Source: Shimia sediminis
GTDB taxonomy: Bacteria; Pseudomonadota; Alphaproteobacteria; Rhodobacterales; Rhodobacteraceae
DNA: 64,000 nucleotides
Assembly (NCBI RefSeq): GCF_003990645.1
Contig: NZ_RYZK01000002.1
Coordinates: forward strand, 620,001 to 684,000
Reading direction: 5' to 3'
Shown: positions 41,747 through 54,141 of the stretch, in pieces
Layout: each line of letters starts with the position of its first letter
How positions within the stretch are numbered: the stretch's first letter is position 1
The notes under the pieces: generated by a model
The model's input: the letters and a program-made list of their open reading frames with translations, nothing else
Databases searched by the model: none
What the model was told of the DNA's origin: nothing
Position numbers and translations under genes: made by a program

Positions 41747-43198
41747 TCAAAGTCCCAACAAGGTTTCCATGAGTTCATCCACAACCTGAATGACACGCGC
41801 GTTTGCTGCGTAGGTTTGTTCGATCAAGAGCAGGCGCTGCATCTCTTGGTCAGTGTCAACGCCCTGCGCCATTTCCTGTTCCTGAAGAGCTCCAAGGCGC
41901 GCCGAGGAAAACGCCACGCTGTCCTCTTGGGAAACGCGTTGCGCCCCCACGACAGAGGCAAGCTGGGACGCAAACGCATGGACCGAGTATGCGCCACCCA
42001 AATGCGTCGCATCAGCCAGCGATGTCGCACCGGCCATTTGATCCTTCATGGCCAAAAGCAAAGTCGTATCAGAGGCTGCGCCGGGGGCAACGGCACCCAG
42101 ACCATCACGTAATCGCCACATTTCGGTGGTTTGAGATGCATCTGCCAAGGCATTGATGGAAAGGCGACCACTCAGGCCGGTTGCGTCTGTCCCTGAGAAC
42201 GCCGCCCCCGCATCCGTGAACAAACCGGCTGCACCGGGGGCAAGGGTTGGATCCATGGCAGTGCTTTGAAACCGCTCGACAAGGTCTCTTGCCATGGCAT
42301 CCAGATCTGATTGCAGCGACACGCCAAGCTTGTCGCGTATCTCGAATTCAGCCGCCAACAGGCCGCCACCAAGTGCCCCATCGGCCCTGGTGTCAATTGT
42401 TTTGCCGTTAACTGAGAGCGGAGAAAGCATACCGCCGTCGAGTGTGGTGTGTGCTGTTATCGCGTTAGAAGCTGTAAAGCTGAGCACCGCAGCTTTGCCG
42501 TCAACCAAGGCTGCACCACCGGTCGAGTAGACCCCGATCTGCCCATTGTCACGAGGCATGATGCGAACAGGTATTATGGTTGCCACACTGTCCAACGCCA
42601 ATTGCCTTTGGTCCACCAATGCCGACGTGTCCTGGCGATTGGCCGATGCTTGGACGATTGCCACATTGAGGCGCTCAATCTTTTGCAGGTTGGCGTTCAC
42701 TGAGCCAATCAAATCCGAGATGTTCTGATCGGCCTGTTTGCGCGCAGACTGAATGCCGTCTGACAGGTTGTTGAAGGTATCTGTAAGAGCCTTTGCTGCG
42801 TACGAAACCGCCTGCAGTCGTTCGTTGGCGCTCGGCATGCTTGCTGCGGCAATCAGGCTGGTCTCGAACTCGGCAACTTGGAACGCCAGAGAGCCTGGTT
42901 CGCTAGGAATGCCGATGTTTTTTTCCATTGTTTCAAAAAAACCCAACATGCGCTGGGCATTGGCGTCCTGTCCTTCCGCCAGCCGGCGATCTGCGAGTAC
43001 AACCGGATCGGACCGGCGGACAATGCCGTCGATACCCACACCTCCGGAACCGTATTGACCGCGAGAAGACAGTGCGACACTTCGGTGTCCATAGCCTTCG
43101 GTCATCGCGTTGGCGATGTTGGTCGAGACGACCTCGGCCGAGCGCGAGGCCGCTGTAAGACCCGAAATCGCGTTGGAAAGCGCTCCTGAAATACTCAT
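41747..43198 (-). CDS. flgK: Hook-filament junction protein FlgK
   Basis: A 483-residue junction protein (HAP1). The N-terminus SISGALSNAISGLTAASRSAEVVSTNIANAMTEGYGHRSVAL and the C-terminus LLLIEQTYAANARVIQVVDELMETLLGL are the conserved axial helices. The central portion has EPGSLAFQVAEFETSLIAAASMPS and QADQNISDLIGSVNANLQKIERLN. It lies 25 bases behind flgE. Confidence 0.95.
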   Translation of the reverse strand: MSISGALSNAISGLTAASRSAEVVSTNIANAMTEGYGHRSVALSSRGQYGSGGVGIDGIVRRSDPVVLADRRLAEGQDANAQRMLGFFETMEKNIGIPSEPGSLAFQVAEFETSLIAAASMPSANERLQAVSYAAKALTDTFNNLSDGIQSARKQADQNISDLIGSVNANLQKIERLNVAIVQASANRQDTSALVDQRQLALDSVATIIPVRIMPRDNGQIGVYSTGGAALVDGKAAVLSFTASNAITAHTTLDGGMLSPLSVNGKTIDTRADGALGGGLLAAEFEIRDKLGVSLQSDLDAMARDLVERFQSTAMDPTLAPGAAGLFTDAGAAFSGTDATGLSGRLSINALADASQTTEMWRLRDGLGAVAPGAASDTTLLLAMKDQMAGATSLADATHLGGAYSVHAFASQLASVVGAQRVSQEDSVAFSSARLGALQEQEMAQGVDTDQEMQRLLLIEQTYAANARVIQVVDELMETLLGL

Positions 43199-43223
43199 GA
43201 TGCCATGTCCTCAGGACCCGGTA

Positions 43224-44525
43224 TCAGCGTTTGATATTGGTGGTTTCTTGCAGCATCTCGTCCACTGTCTGAATCACCTTAGCGTTTGAACTATACGCCC
43301 GCTGAGTCTGGATCATGTCAGTGAGCTCACCCGCAACGTCCGTTGCGGATTCTTCCAACGCGAAAGAGACAATGTCACCCGTCGGACCATCCCCGGCATC
43401 CCAAAGGAAATAGCTACCGCTGTCAGGAGACGGAATGTAGGTCTGATGATCCAAGGCAACCATGCCGTTGGGGTTCGGCAGATCGACAAGGGGCACCTGG
43501 AAAATGGTTTGCGTGATGCCGGTGTCAAAGAAGGCGTGAACAAATCCGTTCGCATCCACTTCTACCGAAGTCATGTTGCCGACCGGGGAACCATCCTTGG
43601 ATATCTGCAACGGGGCAAAGGTATCGGACAGCTGAGTCAATCCGTCATTGGCGCCGATCTCACCAATATTGATCTCCATGGGGCCGCCCGCAACGTTGAC
43701 GATGACACTGCCCGTGGCGGGATCGTATGCCCCGCCGGATGTTGTCGTGACCGAGGCAAGCGTGCCGCCTTCGGTGCGACTGTCGTCAAACGTCAACACA
43801 TACTCTCCAACAGTTGCGTTGCCCGATGCGGAATCAGTGATCACGACCGTCCATTCGTTTGACGAGCCAGAGGCCGGGATTGTGGGCACGAATTGAATGC
43901 TCAGCGACTCGGAACGACCGAGGTTGTCATAATATTCAACCGACAGGTCCTGGGGGTCACCCGAGGCGGATGCCTCGGTTTCCGTCGCGGGCAGGTTGAC
44001 ACCCAAGGACATGGTTGTCGTGGGCTCGCCACTCAGCTGGTTCACATTGATCCGAACCGGCTCAAGCCCGTCGCTGGTATCCCGCGGGTAACTTGGCACC
44101 GTGCCGTCAGGATTTGCTGGCCACCCCAGCAAGACCAATCCGGATTCCGTCGTCAGGTATCCCTGCGCATCCGTGCGGAATGACCCTGTCGTGCTGAGCA
44201 TCATCTGCGTTCCGCCATTGCCAACGCCCACTTCCGAAGCAAGACCGACGGGCAGCATACCTCGCCCCCTCACCGCAAGGTCGGTGGCATTTGATGTCGA
44301 CACCAGCGCCCCACGCTCATCGACAAGTCGTTGATGCGTGACACGAACACCGCCCGCGGAATAGGTTCCACCGCGCCCCGAAATCACCATTGAATGAAAA
44401 TCTGACACCACACGTTTGTACCCAGGCGTGGCGGAATTCGCGATGTTGTCTGAAATGGCGGCCAGCCGGCTTGCATTAGAGGATAGCCCCGCAACCCCGG
44501 CATTGAGCGACGATGAAATTGTCAT
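43224..44525 (-). CDS. flgE: Flagellar hook protein FlgE
   Basis: A 433-residue hook subunit with MTISSSLNAGVAGLSSNASRLAAISDNIANSATPGYKRV at the N-terminus, a long central domain (ATDLAVRGRGMLPVG, LSVEYYDNLGRSESLSIQF) and the C-terminal VAGELTDMIQTQRAYSSNAKVIQTVDEMLQETTNIKR helix. The ATG at 44525 is chosen; the frame extends twelve codons further but without family sequence. It begins the flgE-flgK-flgL-flgI unit and has a CtrA-like box 58 bases upstream. Confidence 0.95.
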   Translation of the reverse strand: MTISSSLNAGVAGLSSNASRLAAISDNIANSATPGYKRVVSDFHSMVISGRGGTYSAGGVRVTHQRLVDERGALVSTSNATDLAVRGRGMLPVGLASEVGVGNGGTQMMLSTTGSFRTDAQGYLTTESGLVLLGWPANPDGTVPSYPRDTSDGLEPVRINVNQLSGEPTTTMSLGVNLPATETEASASGDPQDLSVEYYDNLGRSESLSIQFVPTIPASGSSNEWTVVITDSASGNATVGEYVLTFDDSRTEGGTLASVTTTSGGAYDPATGSVIVNVAGGPMEINIGEIGANDGLTQLSDTFAPLQISKDGSPVGNMTSVEVDANGFVHAFFDTGITQTIFQVPLVDLPNPNGMVALDHQTYIPSPDSGSYFLWDAGDGPTGDIVSFALEESATDVAGELTDMIQTQRAYSSNAKVIQTVDEMLQETTNIKR

Positions 44526-44582
44526 GAATACGCCTTTCTGCTGTATCGACAAAATGTCCAAACAACAGCTAGGCCAGTGCCC

Positions 44583-44597
44583 TTAAAACAGTGCTAA
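44583..44597. promoter_or_regulatory. CtrA-like box before flgE
   Basis: TTAA-AACAGTG-CTAA (read as TTAG-CACTGTT-TTAA towards flgE) has the 7-base spacing of the CtrA consensus and one mismatch. It falls in the 87-base gap between motB and flgE, about 58 bases before the flgE start, so flgE probably has its own promoter. Confidence 0.5.
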
Positions 44598-44612
44598 CAG
44601 ATAAAATCGATT

Positions 44613-45452
44613 CTAATTTCCTGTCTCTCGCAAAAGAATAATCTCGATTCTGTTGTTACGAAGACTTCTGGGGTCATCATCCACCAAATCTCGGTCCGCA
44701 TGACCAGTGACGCGATCCACGCGCGACGCTTCAAGTCCCTCGGCCACCAACAAGCGCCGGACTTTGTCAGCCCGCATCGATGACAACATCCAGACTTTAC
44801 TTTGCGCGATCACAACGGGCTCCGAGCGCAGATGGCCTGCAACTGCAACATGGTTGCCAACCTTCTTCGCGGCGGCAACCACGAGGCGGATCAAAGACTC
44901 TAGTTCGGGGTTCGGAGTGTCCTCGCCCTCGACAAACAAGGGCAACCCTTCAAGATCAAACAACTCGATAACCAGCCCTTCATCCGTCAGCTTGGTCACG
45001 ACATGTTTCATGGCGTTCTCAGAAATCAGGCTCTCCCCGCCGTTGCCGACGAGAAAGTCCTGAACTTTTTCGAACCGCTTACTCTCCGCCGCAGTCTCGG
45101 GTTCCCTGGACTTTGCGCGACCTTCCGGGCCATCCAGCCCGTCAATCTTCGGCATTCCACCAACACCGTTTTTGGCAAGCACGTCTTTTGCAAAGACACT
45201 ATCGCCGCCAAACATTGCGTCGCCGCCGCCAGAAATCCGGTTGATTGGCACATTGGGATTAAAGTAATCCGCAATCCCTTTGCGTTGTTTTTCCGTTGTC
45301 GCGTTCAACAGCCACATCAACATGAAAAAAGCCATCATCGCCGTAACGAAGTCCGCATAGGCCACTTTCCACGCCCCACCGTGGTGCCCGCCAGCTGCGA
45401 TAACTTTTTTCTTTTTGATGATGACTGGTGCCGCATTGGAATGCGAACCCAT
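44613..45452 (-). CDS. motB: Flagellar stator protein MotB
   Basis: A 279-residue stator subunit. The single transmembrane helix WKVAYADFVTAMMAFFMLMWLL carries the proton-binding Asp34, and an OmpA-type peptidoglycan-binding domain fills the C-terminal half (VAVAGHLRSEPVV, MRADKVRRLLVAEGLEASRVDRVTGHADRDLVDDDPRSLRNNRIEI). The ATG at 45452 follows GGTGGTGGAA; a GTG three codons upstream is possible. It marks the right border of the flagellar locus. Confidence 0.94.
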   Translation of the reverse strand: MGSHSNAAPVIIKKKKVIAAGGHHGGAWKVAYADFVTAMMAFFMLMWLLNATTEKQRKGIADYFNPNVPINRISGGGDAMFGGDSVFAKDVLAKNGVGGMPKIDGLDGPEGRAKSREPETAAESKRFEKVQDFLVGNGGESLISENAMKHVVTKLTDEGLVIELFDLEGLPLFVEGEDTPNPELESLIRLVVAAAKKVGNHVAVAGHLRSEPVVIAQSKVWMLSSMRADKVRRLLVAEGLEASRVDRVTGHADRDLVDDDPRSLRNNRIEIILLRETGN

Positions 45453-45554
45453 TTCCACCACCTGTTACTCACCCAAAAACGGGTTTAGCACCCAGGAGGT
45501 TTCCCTTCCCTTAACAATAAGAATTTTCAGCATTTCCAGATTGGGTCGCGACCC

Positions 45555-46271
45555 CTAGTCGTTAGGGTTCAGTTCGTCGCTTACGCGCTCGAGAAACTCG
45601 CGCCGATCCAATCCAGCTGGGATTTGAGGTAGAATTCGAACTGTGATCTTGCCCGGAAACTTCATCAGGCTCGACGCAGGCCAACACGCGCCGGAATTCA
45701 CCATAACAGGCACCACAGGCTGCCCAATCAATTGATACAACACACCAACACCGGATTGAACGGCATTGCCTTGTTCAGCCCCCTGACGGCGTGTGCCCGT
45801 TGGGAAAATCAAAAGTTTCCGCCCGTTCTGAACCGCCTCGCGCCCAGTGCGAAACCCTTCGCGTACAGCGTCAACAGAACCCGCACGGTCTACCGGAATG
45901 TGCCCCAGCTTCCGAGACAAAAACCCAAAGATCGGATAGCCAAACACCTCTTTTTTGGCAAACATGACCGGCCGTCCAAGCAACACCTGAAAGTACAGAG
46001 TTTCCCAGGCAGACTCATGCTGAGACGCAATCAGACAAGGACCTTCAGGCAGATTTTCACGACCCAGAACCTCGTAGTCAATGCCGCACACCACCCGCAA
46101 CAGGAACAGCTGAAGCCGCAGATACACATCCGTTACGAAAAAGACCGCGCCCGCGGGCAGCACCAACCCCGGCAATAACGGCAAAAACGGGACCGCACAC
46201 ACCCCGGACAAACCATAGAACGCTATGGACCTTGCTCTAACGAAAAATGTCGTCTTTGGCTGCTTTGTCAT
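45555..46271 (-). CDS. plsC: 1-acyl-sn-glycerol-3-phosphate acyltransferase (PlsC family)
   Basis: A 238-residue inner-membrane acyltransferase that makes phosphatidic acid from lysophosphatidic acid. The catalytic motif is HESAWE at residues 85-90, the H-x4-E variant common in proteobacterial PlsC, and the substrate-binding FPTGTR motif follows. A hydrophobic N-terminal region (about 15-62) anchors it. Start at MTKQPK; the longer frame lacks family sequence. A paralogue acting in ornithine-lipid synthesis cannot be excluded. Divergent from tamA. Confidence 0.85.
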   Translation of the reverse strand: MTKQPKTTFFVRARSIAFYGLSGVCAVPFLPLLPGLVLPAGAVFFVTDVYLRLQLFLLRVVCGIDYEVLGRENLPEGPCLIASQHESAWETLYFQVLLGRPVMFAKKEVFGYPIFGFLSRKLGHIPVDRAGSVDAVREGFRTGREAVQNGRKLLIFPTGTRRQGAEQGNAVQSGVGVLYQLIGQPVVPVMVNSGACWPASSLMKFPGKITVRILPQIPAGLDRREFLERVSDELNPND

Positions 46272-46445
46272 AACACTCACGGAAATTCCGCACGAACTCT
46301 CAGTAATTTGTGCCCTTTCGACGCAAAGATGAAAAGGCAACAATTCGCCTTTCGATGCCGAAAAATCTTTGTTCGTGAATTGACGCTATGTTCATCCGTA
46401 TGGGGCTGAGTTAGATTGTGCGCAATGACCGTGTCAGGAGCGTTC

Positions 46446-48251
46446 ATGGGTATGCTGCCCTCCCGTCATCGCGCGACCATCGCCAGCACCATTTCGGGCG
46501 TTTTGCTGGTCCTGTTCCCAATGATGGCAGCCAGCTTTGAAGCACGCCTGACCCTTCCACCCGACGCGGAAGAATTACGTGGTCAGCTGGAAGGCGCGTC
46601 ATTGATCTTTTCCGCCCAGCGCAATGACGTTGACGACGCACATGACATTGTATCTTCAGCGCGCGCGGAATACCGGCGGTTGTTGTCCGTACTGTATGGC
46701 CAAGGCTATTTCGGTCCCAAGATTCATGTGCTTGTGGATGGTCGCGAGGCTGCGAACCTGCCGCCATTTGAAACCATTCGAGAGGTTCAACAGGTCGAAC
46801 TGCGCGTCACACCAGGTTCCAGATTCAAATTCGGGCTCACAGAGTTAGGGCCACTTGCGCCGGAAACTCAGATAACGGACCGCTTTCAAACCGGACAACC
46901 CGCAACAACCGGTGCAATCTCGCAGGCCGCTCGCGAAAGCGTCGCGGGGTGGCGTGATCAGGGGCACGCAAAAGCCGATATCGCGGATCAGCTGATTACC
47001 GCAGATCACAACAACACCGAACTAGACGTCAAAATTGACCTGACGCCCGGTCCAAAGCTTCGGTTTGGCGACCTGAGTATCTCAGGCACCACGCGCATGA
47101 CCGAAGAACGCCTGCGCGAGATTATCGCACTGCCTGTTGGAGAAACCTTCAGCCCTGACGAATTGGACCGAATTGGCCGCCGGTTGCGTCGTACCGGGGT
47201 GTTTCGGTCCGTCTCAATCTCCGAGGCCGACCGGATCGGCCCCGATGATACGCTCGGCATCGACATCCAGGTCGAAGATGACAAACCGCGACGCATCACT
47301 TTCGGGGCGGAGCTGGAGTCCCGAGACGGTCTTTCGGTATCGGGAACCTGGCTACATAGAAACCTCTTTGGAAATGGCGAACGGTTTCTCATTGATGGAG
47401 AAGTCAGCGGCATCGGCGCCCAGACTGGCGGCACAGACCTTCGGTTGAACACGGAACTGACGCGCCCGGCGATGTTTCAGCCTGACACGGACCTCTCGTT
47501 TGGTCTCGACATTGAGATGATTGACGATCCGCTCTACGAGATGGAAAGGCTGGGCGCGCATGTCTTCTTGACGCGTGTGATTTCCCCTGAGCTTACTGTT
47601 GCGGGCGGGTTTCTGGCCGAATACTCGCAATCAACGGACGATTACGGCGACAGGAAGTTTCAAATCCTGGGCCTCCCTCTCAAGGCAACCTGGGATCAAA
47701 GGGACGACAAGCTGGATGCCACAAGCGGCTATTACCTGAGCGGCACAATCATGCCCTACGCAGCCTTTGATGATGGCGCGCCCGGCGCCTATGTGCTGGC
47801 AGACTCCCGTGCCTATCGACGCCTCGGCAATGGTCGTGTGGTCGCCGCCGGACGGCTTCAGTTGGGCACCATTCTCGGTCCGTCGATCGCGGAAACCCCG
47901 CCAAACATGCTATTCCTTACCGGCGGTGGCGGTACAGTGCGGGGTCAACCGTACCAATCAAACTTTGTCACCGTGAACGGTCGCGAAAGCGGCGGTCTCT
48001 CATTTGTTGGCATATCGGGTGAGCTGCGTGTTCAAACCACCGAAAGCATTTCAACAGTCGCGTTTTACGATGCCGGGTTTGTCGGCGAATCCAGCGATTT
48101 TTCCGGTGGAGGCAGCTGGCATGCAGGTGCTGGTCTGGGCATTCGTTATCACACCAGCTTTGGACCTATTCGGGTCGACCTTGGCGTGCCTGTTTCAGGT
48201 GACACCTCTGGTGGAACACAACTGTACGTTGGGATTGGGCAGGCCTTTTGA
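46446..48251 (+). CDS. tamA: Outer-membrane assembly factor TamA
   Basis: A 601-residue Omp85-superfamily protein. After a signal peptide (about 1-33), three POTRA domains (roughly 35-270; the third with LRFGDLSISGTTRMTEERLREIIALPVGE) precede a 16-strand barrel ending in GIRYHTSFGPIRVDLGVP and a terminal aromatic residue (YVGIGQAF). With TamB it inserts or supplies a subset of outer-membrane components. The ATG at 46446 has AGGAG six bases upstream. The next gene, tamB, overlaps its stop by one base. Confidence 0.93.
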   Translation: MGMLPSRHRATIASTISGVLLVLFPMMAASFEARLTLPPDAEELRGQLEGASLIFSAQRNDVDDAHDIVSSARAEYRRLLSVLYGQGYFGPKIHVLVDGREAANLPPFETIREVQQVELRVTPGSRFKFGLTELGPLAPETQITDRFQTGQPATTGAISQAARESVAGWRDQGHAKADIADQLITADHNNTELDVKIDLTPGPKLRFGDLSISGTTRMTEERLREIIALPVGETFSPDELDRIGRRLRRTGVFRSVSISEADRIGPDDTLGIDIQVEDDKPRRITFGAELESRDGLSVSGTWLHRNLFGNGERFLIDGEVSGIGAQTGGTDLRLNTELTRPAMFQPDTDLSFGLDIEMIDDPLYEMERLGAHVFLTRVISPELTVAGGFLAEYSQSTDDYGDRKFQILGLPLKATWDQRDDKLDATSGYYLSGTIMPYAAFDDGAPGAYVLADSRAYRRLGNGRVVAAGRLQLGTILGPSIAETPPNMLFLTGGGGTVRGQPYQSNFVTVNGRESGGLSFVGISGELRVQTTESISTVAFYDAGFVGESSDFSGGGSWHAGAGLGIRYHTSFGPIRVDLGVPVSGDTSGGTQLYVGIGQAF

Positions 48252-51200
48252 TGCGGTGGCTTGTGGTCATAAGCTTTCTGTTGATGCCCTTGGCTGCGCT
48301 GGCCAGTGAAGAAGAAAAGGGCCGTTTGGCGCAGCTTCTCGAAAACAGCCTTTCCGGTGCCGGGCGCGACGTCAGGATCGACGGATTTCAGGGTGCGCTG
48401 AGTTCGCACGCCTCGATCGAGAAACTGACCATTTCCGACGTTGACGGTGTCTGGCTGACCTTGTCAGGGATCGAGCTGATCTGGACCAGAAGCGCTTTGC
48501 TTCGGGGTCGGGTAGAGGTCGAAAAGCTGATCGCGGCTGAGATCATTTTGTACCGGATCCCCAAAACCGACCCTTCAGCACCAAACCCCGAGTCCGGAGA
48601 GTTTGCGTTGCCTGAACTGCCGGTCAGCATCAACATCGGTGCATTGAATGCGGGTCACGTCGAACTGGGCGAGTCGGTCATTGGCCAGGTGGTCAGTTTC
48701 TCCTTGTTGGGAAAAATGTCCCTTGAAGGCGGAAGCGGCGCGACCACTCTGGATGTCATCCGCACCGACGGGCCGCAAGGACACGTCCGGCTGGCCGGGG
48801 GGTTTGACAATACCGAACGCCATCTGAGCGTCGATCTTAGCGTGGTCGAAGCGGACAACGGGATTGTTGTTGATCTCTTGAACGTTCCGGGGGCGCCGCC
48901 GCTCAACCTGTCGATAAAGGGTTCTGGTCCAATTGACTCCTACGTGGCCCAGGTGAACCTCGCCACGGATGGTCAGGCCCGGATGACCGGAGCCGTTGCC
49001 AGCCAGCTTCAGGAAGTAATCAACAACCAGGGTCAGGTAACAGGACAAACACGCGTGCTGGGTGTGGACCTGTCAGGTGACATGGCGCCTTTGTTCGCCC
49101 CAAAGTACCAGGATTTTTTTGGCGAACAGGTTTCACTGACATCAGTGGTTCGACAAACATCTGATGGCCGGACACACCTCGATCAACTCCTGATCAACAC
49201 CCGCTCATTCCGCGCCCTAGGCGAACTGACGCTCGCGGCAAAAGGAATGCCGGAAAGAATGGCGCTCGACATCACCCTGGCTGACCCAAATGGCGGCCGG
49301 GTTGAGTTTCCTTCCAAGGCTGGCATCAATTTGGACAGCGGGCAGGTTGAACTCAGATACGACCAAAAGACCGGAGACAGTTGGTCCTTGCGGGGTCGTC
49401 TTCAGGATCTTGTCCTGCCAGACATCTCGATGGCGTCCTTGTCATTGGATGGAACGGGAACCATTCATCATGGCGAAACGCCCGATGTGGCGGCTGACAT
49501 TTCTCTAAGGGCGATTGGCATTAGGCCCACAAATGATGCAGGTGCAGACGTTGCCAATGCCCTCGGTGATGTTGCTGGCGTTTCTACGCAGTTTCATTGG
49601 CAGGCCGGATCACCTTTGACCTTTGATGCGATTGAGCTGCGCACCCCGCAAAGCCGAGTATCGGCCAAAGGCCAAATCAACGGCCCTCTTGAGGCGATTA
49701 CAGTGTCCGGACAGGCAGACGCCAGTGTACGCGACCTGGCGTTTCTCGAACCCATACTGCAAAGGCCCCTGCGCGGCGCTGTTGAGACCAGTGTTTCCGG
49801 TTCGGCAGAACCACTGACCGGGGCCTTCGACCTCACCCTTTCCGCATCCGCCACGGGTCTGATGATCGGAGAGCCCGCCGTTGATGCCTTGACAGGCGAA
49901 AGCTCTGCCCTGTCCATTTCCGCAAAAAGGGATTCAAAAGGCGTCGTCCTGCGCGATTTTCGGATGCAGTCGGACGCCCTCAAGGTCAGCGCCAAAGGGG
50001 ATTTGAGAACCGGGTCAGGTTCGGTCGTGTTTGACTTTGCTCTGGATGATGTGAACCGCGTGGCGCCACAATTCAGCGGCCCTCTCAACGTTGCGGGGTC
50101 CGGCCAAGAAACTACTGAGGGCTGGACAGCCAAGATTGAAAGCTCCGCCCCCGGAGACACCACCGTTCTAGGGAAATTGTCGCTGCCAAAGTCCGGTGGC
50201 GGCAAGGTTGATCTGGACATAGCAATTGGCAGAATCCAGGCACTGGTGCCGTCGCTGACAGGGTCCGCAAAAGTCGTGGCAGCTGCGCTTCGCAAGGATA
50301 CAGGCTGGGAAATTGACAGTGATGGCGAGGGCGCAAATGGTTTTGCCCTGACGGTCAACGGCTTTGTAGACAACAGCTTTCAATCCGGAGACCTTGGCCT
50401 GACGGGTCAAGTTCCGCTCGAGATTGCCAACCTGTTCACCAACGATGCTGTGAGTTTGCAAGGCAGCACAAGCTTTGATCTCGCCCTGGACGGGCCGTTT
50501 GAACTTGGCAACGTCAGCGGCACGATCAGAACGTCAAACGCAAGGGTCACCTTTCCAGAGCTGGCGACCGCACTGACAGATGTCAACTTTAGCGCCAATG
50601 TCTCGGACTCTTCGGCAACAATCACAGCCGATGGCGCCGCCAGAGCGGGTGGTGGGTTCAGCCTGGGTGGCGGGCTTGCGTTGCAGGCACCATTTACCAG
50701 CGATTTGCGGCTTAATCTGAACAACATGGTGATCCACTATCAGGATCTGCTGGAAACCGTTCTGCAGGGCGAGGTCCGGATCACTGGCCCGCTCACAGGT
50801 GGCGCGGTAATCTCGGGATTGATTGATCTGGTGCGCACCGAGGTCAACGTCGCCGGCGGCAGCCTGAGCGCAGACCCCATTCCAAAGATCCGCCATGTTG
50901 GTGAACCATCTGGGGTCCACAGAACTCGAAACTTTGCTGGAGTGGTGGAAAAGGTCGACTCGGGTTCCGGATCTACTCCGCCACCTTTCGTGCTGGATTT
51001 GCTTATTCAGGCAAATAACAGAATCTTTGTCCGGGGGCTTGGTTTGGATGCCGAATTCGAAGGTGAAATTGGCCTGAACGGGCCAACAGATGCCATCGTC
51101 ACCTCAGGCGAATTCGATCTCGCCCGTGGGCGAATCGACTTTCTGACCAAACGCTTGGATCTGACCGAGGGTCTGGTCAGGCTTGAGGGCGACTTTGTGC

Positions 51201-51682
51201 CCTTTATGCGGATGGTCGCCGAAACGAGCACATCAGAAGCGAGCTTTGAGATCATACTCGAAGGTCGCGCCACGGATCCGGATTTCTCGATCAACTCGTC
51301 CCCCAGCATGCCGGAAGAAGAAGCTTTGTCGCAAATCCTGTTTGGACAGAACCTTGAGAATATTTCGGCCATCCAGGCCGCGCAGCTGGCCAGCGCGGTC
51401 GCCTCGCTGCGCGGACAAGGCAGTGGAAACGGGCTTGTCGGGGGGCTCCGCAAAGGCATCGGCCTCGATAACCTGGATATCACCACGGACGACGAAGGAA
51501 ACGCGGGCATCAGTGCCGGCAAACACCTGACCGATCGTGTCTACACTGAGATTGGCCTTGAGGGGAAAGGCGAAAGCTCGATCAGCCTCAACCTGGACGT
51601 CAGCCCGAAGCTGACGGTCAAGGGTCGGCTCGATTCCAACTCTGACACCGGGATCGGGTTGTTTTACAAACTGGACTACTAG
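48251..51682 (+). CDS. tamB: Translocation and assembly module protein TamB (AsmA-like)
   Basis: A 1143-residue inner-membrane-anchored periplasmic protein. One N-terminal helix (WLVVISFLLMPLAALA) is followed by a very long run of beta strands, the lipid-bridge type fold of AsmA-like proteins, and a C-terminal TamB/DUF490 domain (TSGEFDLARGRIDFLTKRLDLTEGLVRLEGDF, SMPEEEALSQILFGQNLENISAIQAAQLASAVASLRG). It works with TamA between the membranes. Expression is probably coupled, as the genes overlap (TGATG). Confidence 0.95.
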   Translation: MRWLVVISFLLMPLAALASEEEKGRLAQLLENSLSGAGRDVRIDGFQGALSSHASIEKLTISDVDGVWLTLSGIELIWTRSALLRGRVEVEKLIAAEIILYRIPKTDPSAPNPESGEFALPELPVSINIGALNAGHVELGESVIGQVVSFSLLGKMSLEGGSGATTLDVIRTDGPQGHVRLAGGFDNTERHLSVDLSVVEADNGIVVDLLNVPGAPPLNLSIKGSGPIDSYVAQVNLATDGQARMTGAVASQLQEVINNQGQVTGQTRVLGVDLSGDMAPLFAPKYQDFFGEQVSLTSVVRQTSDGRTHLDQLLINTRSFRALGELTLAAKGMPERMALDITLADPNGGRVEFPSKAGINLDSGQVELRYDQKTGDSWSLRGRLQDLVLPDISMASLSLDGTGTIHHGETPDVAADISLRAIGIRPTNDAGADVANALGDVAGVSTQFHWQAGSPLTFDAIELRTPQSRVSAKGQINGPLEAITVSGQADASVRDLAFLEPILQRPLRGAVETSVSGSAEPLTGAFDLTLSASATGLMIGEPAVDALTGESSALSISAKRDSKGVVLRDFRMQSDALKVSAKGDLRTGSGSVVFDFALDDVNRVAPQFSGPLNVAGSGQETTEGWTAKIESSAPGDTTVLGKLSLPKSGGGKVDLDIAIGRIQALVPSLTGSAKVVAAALRKDTGWEIDSDGEGANGFALTVNGFVDNSFQSGDLGLTGQVPLEIANLFTNDAVSLQGSTSFDLALDGPFELGNVSGTIRTSNARVTFPELATALTDVNFSANVSDSSATITADGAARAGGGFSLGGGLALQAPFTSDLRLNLNNMVIHYQDLLETVLQGEVRITGPLTGGAVISGLIDLVRTEVNVAGGSLSADPIPKIRHVGEPSGVHRTRNFAGVVEKVDSGSGSTPPPFVLDLLIQANNRIFVRGLGLDAEFEGEIGLNGPTDAIVTSGEFDLARGRIDFLTKRLDLTEGLVRLEGDFVPFMRMVAETSTSEASFEIILEGRATDPDFSINSSPSMPEEEALSQILFGQNLENISAIQAAQLASAVASLRGQGSGNGLVGGLRKGIGLDNLDITTDDEGNAGISAGKHLTDRVYTEIGLEGKGESSISLNLDVSPKLTVKGRLDSNSDTGIGLFYKLDY

Positions 51683-51687
51683 AAATG

Positions 51688-51719
51688 AAAAACGCCCGGT
51701 TTTCATACCGGGCGTTTTT
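51688..51719. terminator. Bidirectional Rho-independent terminator between tamB and icd
   Basis: AAAAACGCCCGG (51688-51699) pairs with CCGGGCGTTTTT (51708-51719) around an 8-base loop. With A5 on the left and T5 on the right it works for both convergent genes. Confidence 0.93.
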
Positions 51720-51739
51720 GCATGTTGTAACGTGGCCGA

Positions 51740-53956
<2,217 letters not shown>

Positions 53957-54141
53957 GATTTTCCTACCTTTCAGCGATAAAGGAAGTTCTGGTGACTTAC
54001 GCAGCGTGTGCCACGAATCCTCGGTTTCTCATCGCCGCATCTTTTGCAGGTGCAGCAACTTGTATGCCGTCCCTTTAAATCAGTGGCATGGAAAATTCAA
54101 TTGATCGTGCCCGGAAAATGCAGAGGCATGATGCCACGGGG

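Noticed and set aside
14365-45452. Sigma-54 type flagellar promoters (TGGC-N8-TTGC pattern)
   Set aside because: No convincing match was seen by eye in the main flagellar spacers; CtrA-like boxes fit better.
45555-46271. Acyltransferase with Glu instead of Asp in the H-x4-D motif as an inactive enzyme
   Set aside because: The H-x4-E form is common in proteobacterial PlsC proteins, so loss of function is not indicated.
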